This document shows positions 8,201 through 14,495 of a DNA stretch of 64,000 nt, one piece after another. Position numbers and translations under genes: made by a program. Below the pieces are notes generated by a model. It saw nothing but the letters and a program-made list of their open reading frames with translations. It was not told the DNA's origin and made no database searches. This DNA is from Cellulomonas fimi (lineage in GTDB: Bacteria > Actinomycetota > Actinomycetes > Actinomycetales > Cellulomonadaceae): NCBI RefSeq assembly GCF_028583725.1, contig NZ_CP110680.1, forward strand, positions 2,666,001 to 2,730,000. Reading direction: 5' to 3'. Positions within the stretch are counted from its first letter, which is position 1, and every line of letters begins with the position of its first letter.

Positions 8201-10213
8201 TCAGCCGACCGGCAGGTGGCGCGTCCACCACGCCAGCACGTGCTCGAAGCGCTGCTGCCGGTGGCGCGGCCGCCCCGAGCGGGTCAGCTCGTGGCCCTCG
8301 CCGGGGAAGAGCAGCAGCTCGGCCTCGACGCCGCGGCGCCGCAGCTCCACGAACCACCGCTGCCCCTGCTCGACGGGGCACCGCCAGTCCTGCTCCGAGT
8401 GGATGACCAGCGTCGGCGTGCGCACCGCGCCGACGTGCGCCATCGGGGACTGGGCCGCGACCGCTCGCGCCCCGGCGTCGTCGGCCGAGTCGCCCAGGTA
8501 CTCGAGCCCGAAGAACCAGCCGATGTCGCTCGACCCGACGAAGCTCACGGGGTCGAGGAAGCCGCGCTCGACGACGGCCGCCGTGAACCGGTCGGTCCGC
8601 GTCGTCAGCCACGCCGTCAGGTAGCCGCCGTACGAGCCGCCCATCACCCCGACCCGTCCGCCGTCGACCTCCGGCAGCGCCGTCGCCGCGTCGAGCAGCG
8701 CGAGCACGTCGTCGGTGTCGACCGTCCCGAACGCCCGGTGGATCGCCCGCCCGTGCGCCCGCCCGTAGCCCGAGGATCCGCGCGGGTTGCCCAGCACCAC
8801 GGCCCACCCGGCCGCGGCGAGCACCTGGACCTCGTCGAAGACGGCGTGCGTGTACTGGGCGTAGGGGCCGCCGTGGATCATGAGGATCGTCGGGTGCGGG
8901 CCGGGGCCGAACCGCTCGGGGTCGGGGGTCACGACCCAGCCGTGCACCGGGTAGCCGTCGGGAGCGGTGGCGTCGAGCTCCCGCGGCTCCCGCACACCCG
9001 CCGCCCGCAGCGCTGCCGACAGGTCGGTGCGCGCCGTCGGTCCGGCGTCGTCGCCGTCGAGGGCGACCGTCAGCACGTCACCCGCCGACGTCGGCGACGC
9101 CGCCGTCACGACCGCGACCGGCTCGGGACCCGCGGTCACCGCCGCGGCCGTCACGACGTGCCGCCCGCCGACGAGCGTCACGAGCCCGCCGTCCGACGTC
9201 ACGCGCGCGAGGTGCACCGCACCCCGGTGCTGGACCCCGACGAGAGGACCCGCGGGCGACTCGACGAGCACTCCGGCGTCGAGGTCGACCGTGTCGGCGT
9301 CCGTCAGGCGCACCGGCGCCTCCGGCCGGGCTCCGGGCGCCGGGAGCGCGACCCGGAAGAGCCCGAGCTGCGCCGCGACGAAGTCATGGCCCGACGCGCC
9401 CATGTCCTGCGCGAGGAGCCACACCGTCTCGCCGTCGGCCGACGGCAGCACCGCCTCCACGCTCAGCGTGCTGCCGGCGTCCGCGTCGGTCACGGGCACG
9501 AGGTCGAGCACGTCCACCGCCGACGAGCCCGCCGGCACCAGCACCGCGTCGCGCCGCAGGTCCTCCTCGCGTGCGGCGTGCCGTGCCGCGACCGCGACGA
9601 GTGCGTCGCCCGACGGCAGCCAGCGCGCACCGCGCACCTCGGCGTCCCCGCAAGTCAGGGCCGTCGACGCGGGCACCTCGGTCGGCACGTCGTCCCCCGA
9701 CGGCACGTCCACGACGAACACGTGCTGACGCTTGTCGCGCTCGAACCCGACGCCGTCGCCGCGGTAGCGGAACGACGTGATGTGCCGCGGCGGCTCGGCG
9801 GCAGCGTCACCGCCCGCGACGTAGCGCCCCTCCTCGGGGACCCGGGCGAGGTAGGCGATCCGGCGCCCGTCGGGCGAGAACCGCGGCGCGGACACCCCGA
9901 GCGGCGCGTCGGTGAGCCGCACGGGCTCCCCGCCCGACGACTCGACGACGTACAGCTGCGGCTTGCCCTGCGGCTCGGCCCGGCAGAACGCGACCCAGCG
10001 CCCGTCGGGCGAGACGTCCGGCGACGTGTCGCGGTGGCCCCGCGTCAGGCGCCGGGGCGCCGGCTCGCCGGTGAGCGGCACGTGCCAGAGCTGTCCGACG
10101 TACTCGTCGGTCGCGAGGTCGGGGTGCGTCACCGCGACGACGGCGGCCGAGCCGTCGGGAAGGAGCGCGGGAGCGGACGGGACGGACAGGAGCGGGAGGT
10201 CGTCTGGTGTCAC
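8201..10213 (-). CDS. S9 family serine peptidase (prolyl oligopeptidase/acylaminoacyl-peptidase type)
   Basis: A 670-aa cytosolic peptidase without a signal peptide. The N-terminal ~390 residues form a WD40-like beta-propeller with repeated SPDGR(R/W) blades (for example DVSPDGRWVAF and FSPDGRRIAYL). The C-terminal alpha/beta hydrolase domain carries the oxyanion segment MIHGGPYAQYT, nucleophile Ser in MGGSYGGYL (~525), Asp in HSEQDWRCP and His in GEGHEL (~640). The length is typical of acylaminoacyl-peptidase or dipeptidyl-peptidase-like members. The GTG start at 10213 lies 6 nt from a TAGGTT hexamer and has no ribosome binding site. It is probably a peptide-scavenging enzyme. Confidence 0.9.
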   Translation of the reverse strand: MTPDDLPLLSVPSAPALLPDGSAAVVAVTHPDLATDEYVGQLWHVPLTGEPAPRRLTRGHRDTSPDVSPDGRWVAFCRAEPQGKPQLYVVESSGGEPVRLTDAPLGVSAPRFSPDGRRIAYLARVPEEGRYVAGGDAAAEPPRHITSFRYRGDGVGFERDKRQHVFVVDVPSGDDVPTEVPASTALTCGDAEVRGARWLPSGDALVAVAARHAAREEDLRRDAVLVPAGSSAVDVLDLVPVTDADAGSTLSVEAVLPSADGETVWLLAQDMGASGHDFVAAQLGLFRVALPAPGARPEAPVRLTDADTVDLDAGVLVESPAGPLVGVQHRGAVHLARVTSDGGLVTLVGGRHVVTAAAVTAGPEPVAVVTAASPTSAGDVLTVALDGDDAGPTARTDLSAALRAAGVREPRELDATAPDGYPVHGWVVTPDPERFGPGPHPTILMIHGGPYAQYTHAVFDEVQVLAAAGWAVVLGNPRGSSGYGRAHGRAIHRAFGTVDTDDVLALLDAATALPEVDGGRVGVMGGSYGGYLTAWLTTRTDRFTAAVVERGFLDPVSFVGSSDIGWFFGLEYLGDSADDAGARAVAAQSPMAHVGAVRTPTLVIHSEQDWRCPVEQGQRWFVELRRRGVEAELLLFPGEGHELTRSGRPRHRQQRFEHVLAWWTRHLPVG

Positions 10214-10219
10214 CGGACG

Positions 10220-10225
10220 AACCTA
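10220..10225 (-). promoter_or_regulatory. -10 element TAGGTT, leaderless S9 peptidase
   Basis: On the minus strand TAGGTT is followed by CGTCCG and the GTG at 10213. The 6-nt spacing makes the start codon the likely first transcribed base. Confidence 0.55.
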
Positions 10226-10374
10226 CGTGAGGTTCCTCCGTGCCCCGGCGAGGCCGTGCCGACACCGGCGACCCGCAGCGAGGACGCGACGCAGCCCGTC
10301 GACGTCGCGTCCGTCCAGACCCGCGCGACCGCCGGCGTGCGCGGCGGCACGGTGCTCGGAGGGGTCGGTCGGCG

Positions 10375-10890
10375 TCAGTCGCCGGAGGCGGTCCCGACGG
10401 CGCCGGTGGTCACGTCGTCCGTGGCCGCCGCCGCACCGCGCTCCTCACGGTCGGCGCGCAGGACCGTGATCGCGGCCTCGAAGTCCTCGAGCGAGTCGAA
10501 TGCCTGGTACACGCTCGCGAAACGCAGGTAGGCGACCTCGTCGAGCTCGCGCAGCGGGCCGAGGATCGCGAGGCCGATCTCGTACGCGTCGATCTCGGCG
10601 GAGCCCGACGCGCGGAGCGTCTCCTCGACGCGCTGGGCGAGCAGCGCGAGATCGTCCTCGCTCACGGGTCGGCCCTGGCACGCCTTGCGGACGCCGTTGG
10701 CGATCTTCTCCCGGCTGAAGGGCTCGGTGACACCCGAGCGCTTCACGACGGAGAGGCTGGCGGTCTCGACGGTCGTGAACCGGCGGTTGCACTGCGGGCA
10801 CTGGCGACGACGCCGGATGGACGAGCCGTCGTCCGACGTGCGCGAGTCGACGACCCGCGAGTCCGGGTGTCGGCAGAACGGGCAGTGCAC
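10375..10890 (-). CDS. nrdR: Transcriptional repressor NrdR
   Basis: Global repressor of ribonucleotide reductase genes that senses ATP/dATP. The 171-aa protein has an N-terminal zinc ribbon (Cys3, Cys6, Cys31, Cys34; CPFC and CPQC) and an ATP-cone domain (~45–140, [16 protein letters not shown]). The C-terminal tail is longer than in E. coli NrdR (149 aa) and rich in Ala and Asp. GTG start at 10890 with GAGGAG upstream. Its place beside a LysM gene and lexA matches Mycobacterium (Rv2718c–Rv2719c–lexA). No NrdR box or reductase gene lies in the window, so its targets are elsewhere. Two promoters seem to feed it: a proximal one and an iron-box promoter. Confidence 0.95.
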   Translation of the reverse strand: MHCPFCRHPDSRVVDSRTSDDGSSIRRRRQCPQCNRRFTTVETASLSVVKRSGVTEPFSREKIANGVRKACQGRPVSEDDLALLAQRVEETLRASGSAEIDAYEIGLAILGPLRELDEVAYLRFASVYQAFDSLEDFEAAITVLRADREERGAAAATDDVTTGAVGTASGD

Positions 10891-10954
10891 CGCGGTGTCT
10901 CCTCGCTGTCACGGACAGCGAGGCCCCTGACCCCCGCTCGTCCTCGTCCGGGCG

Positions 10955-10984
10955 ACGCTAGGACACCGTCCCACGGCGTCGCAA
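10955..10984 (-). promoter_or_regulatory. Proximal nrdR promoter
   Basis: Minus-strand -35 TTGCGA (10979–10984), 18-nt spacer and -10 TAGCGT (10955–10960). Transcription would start near 10948 and give nrdR a leader of about 57 nt that holds its GAGGAG ribosome binding site. Confidence 0.5.
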
Positions 10985-11051
10985 GGCGCGCCCACCTCAC
11001 CACTCGTTCGACCGCGTGCGACGACGCACCGGGTCGCAGGCGCGACCCACG

Positions 11052-11085
11052 CACGGGGCGGCCGCCGATCGGCGACCGCCCCGTG
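11052..11085. terminator. Strong hairpin in the nrdR leader (candidate sRNA 3' end)
   Basis: The arms CACGGGGCGG and CCGCCCCGTG, extended inward by CGCCG/CGGCG around one G·U-type pair, make one long hairpin with a tight loop. No U tract follows in either direction. It could end the transcript from the iron-box promoter, end the LysM transcript, or be a leader structure. Confidence 0.5.
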
Positions 11086-11203
11086 GGGACGCCTCCGTCC
11101 CAGGTCACGGACCGACTCGCCTCGGTCCGGCGTGGTGCAGTGACGCGCGGCGATGCTGGCACCAGCCGTGGTCACACCTCGACGAGCCCCCCAGCCCGTT
11201 CGA

Positions 11204-11222
11204 TGAGGTAAGCCTAACCTAT
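11204..11222. promoter_or_regulatory. DtxR/IdeR-like iron box
   Basis: The 19-bp sequence TGAGGTAAGCCTAACCTAT matches the DtxR/IdeR/DmdR palindrome TTAGGTTAGSCTAACCTAA at 16 positions. It covers the -10 and start region of a minus-strand promoter directed toward nrdR, where an iron-loaded repressor would block transcription. Confidence 0.65.
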
Positions 11223-11244
11223 CCGTGCACCCGGGTGTCGTCAA
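11216..11244 (-). promoter_or_regulatory. Sigma70-like promoter under the iron box, directed at nrdR
   Basis: Minus-strand -35 TTGACG (11239–11244), 17-nt spacer and -10 TAGGTT (11216–11221); start near 11209. It lies 40 nt past the LysM stop and about 320 nt before nrdR. Confidence 0.65.
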
Positions 11245-11283
11245 CGTCCTGCGCGGCCGCCATCCCCGACCGGCCGCGCATGC

Positions 11284-11760
11284 TCAGCCGCGCGGAAGCA
11301 GGATCTCCTGGCCGGCCATCAGCCCCGCGCTCGGCAGGTCGTTGAGGCGGACGAGCTCGAGCACGACGTCCCGCACGTCCTCGCCCGGTGCCGCGACCTG
11401 CTCGGCGAGACCCCACATGGTCTCCCCCTCGAGGACGACGTGACGCGTCACCTCGACCGCGGAGCTGACGGGCCCGTCCGCGACCGCCCGGGCCGCGATC
11501 GCCGACACCCCGATCGACAGCAGGAGCCCGAGGGCGACCACGACGAACCGACCACGCGCCGTGAGCCGCAGCGGTGCGGGACGCGCGGACGTCGCGTGCG
11601 CGCCGGGCACGGAGCGCCCCGTACGGACATCGACGGGGGTCGGGCCGGCGACCGGCGTCGTCACGCCGTCCCGCGACACGGGCACGGGCAACGACCGCAC
11701 GACCCGCAGGTTCGGACGCGCCGTTCCCGTCATGACCGGCGACAGCACCGCAGCGCTCAT
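11284..11760 (-). CDS. SOS-linked LysM membrane protein (YneA/Rv2719c-like, putative division inhibitor)
   Basis: A 158-aa protein with a disordered N-terminal cytoplasmic part (~1–68), one membrane segment (FVVVALGLLLSIGVSAIAA, ~73–91) and a C-terminal LysM domain (~105–156, VLEGETMWGLAEQV to MAGQEILLPRG) placed outside the membrane. Topology and position divergent from lexA match Rv2719c of Mycobacterium and YneA of Bacillus, SOS-induced proteins that hold up cell division. The ATG at 11760 has GGAGGG upstream. Two adjacent SOS boxes lie 24–54 nt upstream, between its predicted -10 and the start codon, so LexA control is strongly expected. The division role is inference from family and position. 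Confidence 0.85.
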   Translation of the reverse strand: MSAAVLSPVMTGTARPNLRVVRSLPVPVSRDGVTTPVAGPTPVDVRTGRSVPGAHATSARPAPLRLTARGRFVVVALGLLLSIGVSAIAARAVADGPVSSAVEVTRHVVLEGETMWGLAEQVAAPGEDVRDVVLELVRLNDLPSAGLMAGQEILLPRG

Positions 11761-11783
11761 GTCGACCCTCCGCTCGCTCGTGT

Positions 11784-11799
11784 TCGAACGCCTGTTCGT
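11784..11799. promoter_or_regulatory. SOS box 1 (LexA operator)
   Basis: TCGAACGCCTGTTCGT contains the perfect actinobacterial LexA half-sites CGAAC-N4-GTTCG. It lies 24 nt upstream of the LysM start. Confidence 0.9.
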
Positions 11800-11814
11800 C
11801 GAACGTCTGTACGA
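11799..11814. promoter_or_regulatory. SOS box 2 (LexA operator)
   Basis: TCGAACGTCTGTACGA is a one-mismatch SOS box (CGAAC-N4-GTACG) directly abutting box 1. The pair lies just downstream of the predicted LysM-gene -10. Confidence 0.8.
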
Positions 11815-11844
11815 TGTCTACCACCCGGCCCCGACACGCGTCCA
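11815..11844 (-). promoter_or_regulatory. LysM gene promoter
   Basis: Minus-strand -35 TGGACG (11839–11844), 18-nt spacer and -10 TAGACA (11815–11820). SOS boxes 2 and 1 follow immediately downstream, so LexA would block start or escape. Confidence 0.5.
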
Positions 11845-11851
11845 GAGAAGA

Positions 11852-11867
11852 TCGAACAGATGTTTGA
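11852..11867. promoter_or_regulatory. SOS box 3 (lexA operator)
   Basis: TCGAACAGATGTTTGA is a near-consensus SOS box (CGAAC-N4-GTTTG) that overlaps the -35 element of the lexA promoter, giving autorepression. Confidence 0.8.
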
Positions 11868-11892
11868 TCTCGCTGCTCGCACTGCCTAGGCT
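11864..11892 (+). promoter_or_regulatory. lexA promoter
   Basis: -35 TTGATC (11864–11869), 17-nt spacer and -10 TAGGCT (11887–11892). Start near 11899 leaves a ~128-nt leader with AGGAGGG before lexA. SOS box 3 overlaps the -35. Confidence 0.65.
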
Positions 11893-12026
11893 GGCGGCGC
11901 AGGACAAGCGCACCACCGACCACTGACATCGCCCCTGGCCAGGCCGGGAGCACCGGGCGGAGGCGGTGGCGCGCGACGGCTGCACCGAGCAGGCGGCGAC
12001 CGGCCGACGACGTCAGGAGGGCTGCA

Positions 12027-12791
12027 GTGAGCACGAGCGGGGACACCACGACCGGCGCACAGGACCGGGTGGCGACCGTCCACGCGCTCCCCGAGGGCCC
12101 CGACGGCGCGGACGGGCTCACCGCCCGCCAGCGCCTGGTGCTCGACACCATCCGGGCGTCGGTCGAGTCGCGCGGCTACCCGCCCAGCATGCGCGAGATC
12201 GGCGAGGCGGTCGGCCTCACGAGCCCGTCCAGCGTCAAGCACCAGCTCAGCGCGCTCGAGCGCAAGGGCTACCTCCGCCGGGACCCCAACCGACCGCGCG
12301 CGATCGAGGTCGTGCACCCCGACGACTCCCGCGGCGTCGCGACGTGGACCGCGCCCGACGGCACCCGCGCACCCTTCGTCGCACCGGGCGGCGCGGGCGA
12401 CGACGAGCGCGTCCCCAGCCCGTCGTACGTCCCCGTCGTCGGCCGCATCGCCGCCGGCGGACCCATCCTCGCCGAGCAGGTCGTGGAGGACGTCTTCCCG
12501 CTGCCGCGCCAGCTCGTCGGCGACGGCGAGCTCTTCCTCCTGCGTGTCGCCGGCGACTCGATGGTCGACGCCGCGATCTGCGACGGCGACTGGGTCGTCG
12601 TGCGCCGCCAGCCGGTCGCCGAGAACGGCGAGATCGTCGCGGCGATGATCGACGGTGAGGCCACCGTCAAGACCCTGCGTCGCGCCGACGGGCACGTCTG
12701 GCTCATGCCGCACAACGCCGCGTACGCGCCCATCGTGGGCGACGAGGCGACGATCCTCGGCCGGGTCGTCTCGGTCCTGCGGAGTCTGTGA
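12027..12791 (+). CDS. lexA: SOS repressor LexA
   Basis: Repressor of the DNA damage response that self-cleaves when bound to RecA filaments. The 254-aa protein has an N-terminal winged helix (~31–95, [24 protein letters not shown]). A linker follows, then the cleavage site Ala143-Gly144 in RIAAGGP and the S24 protease domain with catalytic Ser178 (AGDSMVDA) and Lys215 (ATVKTL). All catalytic residues are present. GTG start at 12027 with AGGAGGG 8 nt upstream. It is divergent from the LysM gene, shares its operator region, and the window also carries recA with its own SOS box. The linker is longer than in E. coli, as in other actinobacteria. Confidence 0.97.
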   Translation: MSTSGDTTTGAQDRVATVHALPEGPDGADGLTARQRLVLDTIRASVESRGYPPSMREIGEAVGLTSPSSVKHQLSALERKGYLRRDPNRPRAIEVVHPDDSRGVATWTAPDGTRAPFVAPGGAGDDERVPSPSYVPVVGRIAAGGPILAEQVVEDVFPLPRQLVGDGELFLLRVAGDSMVDAAICDGDWVVVRRQPVAENGEIVAAMIDGEATVKTLRRADGHVWLMPHNAAYAPIVGDEATILGRVVSVLRSL

Positions 12792-12949
12792 TCGGCCTGC
12801 TCCCCCGCACCCACCGGCGCGTCGCTCGTCGTGCCCGCCGGGGAACGTCCGTGCGCTGCGCGACGCCTCCCGCTGGGCGTGCGTCCGACGCCGGTCGGGG
12901 CGACGCTGGTGGCGGGTGAGGACGCCGCCCCGACGTCGACCGAGGAGTC

Positions 12950-13228
12950 ATGATGCCCGGACGCATGCGGGACCCCGGCCCCAGCGTGAAGGACGAGAAG
13001 CTCTACGAGCGGCTGCGCGACGAGGGGAACAGCAAGGAGAAGTCGGCGCGCATCGCCAACGCCGCCGCGAACACCTCACGCTCGGCCGTGGGGCGCAAGG
13101 GCGGCCGCTCGGGCGACTACGACGACTGGACGGTCGACGACCTCCGCAAGAAGGCGGCCGACGTCGGCATCGAGGGCCGGTCGCGCATGCGCAAGTCGCA
13201 GCTGATCGACGCCCTGCGCTCGCACTGA
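12950..13228 (+). CDS. Small DUF7218 / Rho N-terminal-domain protein
   Basis: A 92-aa basic protein. The N-terminal half (KDEKLYERLRDEGNSKEK, then ARIANAAANTSRSAVGRKGG) resembles the DUF7218 family. The C-terminal ~40 residues (YDDWTVDDLRKKAADVGIEG and following) form a SAP/Rho-N-like helix-extended-helix motif that usually binds nucleic acid. Tandem ATG codons at 12950 and 12953 follow GAGGAG; the second has the better spacing. It lies 158 nt after lexA on the same strand, with no terminator seen between, so it may be read through from the lexA promoter. Function unknown; a DNA- or RNA-binding role is inference. Confidence 0.8.
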   Translation: MMPGRMRDPGPSVKDEKLYERLRDEGNSKEKSARIANAAANTSRSAVGRKGGRSGDYDDWTVDDLRKKAADVGIEGRSRMRKSQLIDALRSH

Positions 13229-13278
13229 GCCGCGCGCTCGCCGCAGCACCGCGCGCGGCGCGCACGCGCACCGACGAC

Positions 13279-13319
13279 GCGGCTCCCGTCACGCGCAGAC
13301 GGCGCGCCACGGGAGCCGC
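13279..13319. terminator. Bidirectional hairpin between the DUF7218 gene and ldh
   Basis: An 11-bp perfect stem GCGGCTCCCGT/ACGGGAGCCGC (13279–13289 with 13309–13319) and a 19-nt loop, lying between two convergent genes. Confidence 0.65.
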
Positions 13320-13340
13320 GCGTCCCGAGCACCCGACTGA

Positions 13341-13380
13341 GGCCCTGAGGCCCTGAGGCCCTGAGGCCCTGAGGCCCTGA
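13341..13380. repeat. Octanucleotide tandem repeat, five copies
   Basis: GGCCCTGA is repeated five times without mismatch, and flanking CTGA and GG extend the periodicity. It lies 8 nt after the ldh stop, between that stop and the hairpin, outside any gene. Confidence 0.95.
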
Positions 13381-13388
13381 GGAACGGT

Positions 13389-14390
13389 CTAGAACCCGAA
13401 CTGGCGTGCGACGTCCTTGACGGCCTCGGCCGAGCGGCGCATACCGGCGAGCTCGTCGGCGGACATCGGCACCGCGAGCCGGTCCTCGACACCCTTCGCC
13501 CCGACGACGGCGGGGACCGACAGGCAGACGTCGGAGATGCCGTAGTAGTCGTCGAGCAGCGACGAGACCGGCAGGATGCGCGACTCGTCGTTGAGGACGG
13601 CCTCGATGATCCGGGAGCCGGCGAGCGCGACCGCGTAGTTCGTGGCGCCCTTGCCCTCGATGATCTGGTACGCCGAGTCGACGACCTCGCGCGCGATCCG
13701 CTCGCGCACCTCGGAGGTCAGGGCACCGCCCCGCCCGCCGAGGCCGTTCCACTCGAGCAGGGGCACGGCGCCGATGCTCGCGGAGCTCCACAGCGGCAGC
13801 TCGCTGTCGCCGTGCTCGCCGGCGACGTACGCGTGCACGTTCTGCACGGCGACACCCGTCTCGCGCGCGATGAGGTAGCGGAGCCGCGACGAGTCGAGCA
13901 CGGTGCCGGAGCCGAACAGCCGCGACGGCGGGAGCCCCGAGATGCGCAGCGCCGCGTACGTGACGACGTCGACGGGGTTCGTCACCATGACGTAGGTGGC
14001 GTCGGGTGCGACCTCCACGACGGCCGGCAGCACCTTGCGGACGAGGGAGATCGTCGCCTCGGCGAGGTCCAGACGGGTCTGCCCCGGCTTCTGCTTGGCG
14101 CCGGCGGTGAACATGACGATGTCGGCGTCCGCGCACACCGCGATGTCGTCGGAGCCGACCACCTCGGCCATCGGCATGAACTGGATGCCGTGCCCCAGGT
14201 CGAGCGCCTCCGCCTGCACCTTCGCCTTGTTGATGTCGTAGAGCGCGACGGACCGGGCAGCGCCGCGCATGAGGGCGGCGTACGCCATCGTCGACCCGAC
14301 GGCGCCCGCCCCGACGATCGCGAGCTTGGACGTGCGGCGGCGCGGGACGAGCGGCGTCACGGCGTCGTCGAGGTCAGGGGTGTCGGTCAT
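13389..14390 (-). CDS. ldh: L-lactate dehydrogenase
   Basis: NAD-dependent reduction of pyruvate to L-lactate. The 333-aa protein shows the Rossmann motif GAGAVGS (27–33), the substrate-loop Arg in KQKPGQTRLDL (~105), VTNPVDV, the catalytic Asp in GTVLDSSRLRY and catalytic His in GEHGDSELP (~205). An N-terminal extension of ~20 residues precedes the Rossmann fold. The active-site loop has Gln before KPG, as in lactate rather than malate dehydrogenases. ATG at 14390 with GGAGAAG upstream. It is a single gene between lexA and dinG; fermentative NAD+ regeneration is its expected role. Confidence 0.95.
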   Translation of the reverse strand: MTDTPDLDDAVTPLVPRRRTSKLAIVGAGAVGSTMAYAALMRGAARSVALYDINKAKVQAEALDLGHGIQFMPMAEVVGSDDIAVCADADIVMFTAGAKQKPGQTRLDLAEATISLVRKVLPAVVEVAPDATYVMVTNPVDVVTYAALRISGLPPSRLFGSGTVLDSSRLRYLIARETGVAVQNVHAYVAGEHGDSELPLWSSASIGAVPLLEWNGLGGRGGALTSEVRERIAREVVDSAYQIIEGKGATNYAVALAGSRIIEAVLNDESRILPVSSLLDDYYGISDVCLSVPAVVGAKGVEDRLAVPMSADELAGMRRSAEAVKDVARQFGF

Positions 14391-14495
14391 CGGCTTCTCC
14401 GGCGTCGTCGTGCGACCGCCCGGGCCCGGGTCGGTCAGGGTGCGCGTCGGCGCCGGTCACCAGCACCGGCACCGCACGTCGGCGCAGCTCCGAGG

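Larger units (their letters stand above)
10891..11283. other. 393-nt intergenic region between nrdR and the LysM gene
   Basis: No convincing ORF on either strand: open frames here lack ribosome binding sites and typical composition. It holds the proximal nrdR promoter, a long hairpin (11052–11085), a smaller hairpin with arms GGACCGA and TCGGTCC (~11108–11127), and a promoter covered by an iron-box-like palindrome (11204–11244). I looked for a cobalamin riboswitch and did not find its conserved boxes. Confidence 0.7.

Noticed and set aside
10891..11203. Cobalamin or other riboswitch in the nrdR leader
   Set aside because: The hairpins are strong, but the conserved cobalamin core boxes are not present and no other riboswitch signature was recognised.
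13341..13380. Tandem repeat considered as a CRISPR array
   Set aside because: Units are 8 bp with no spacers and no cas genes nearby.
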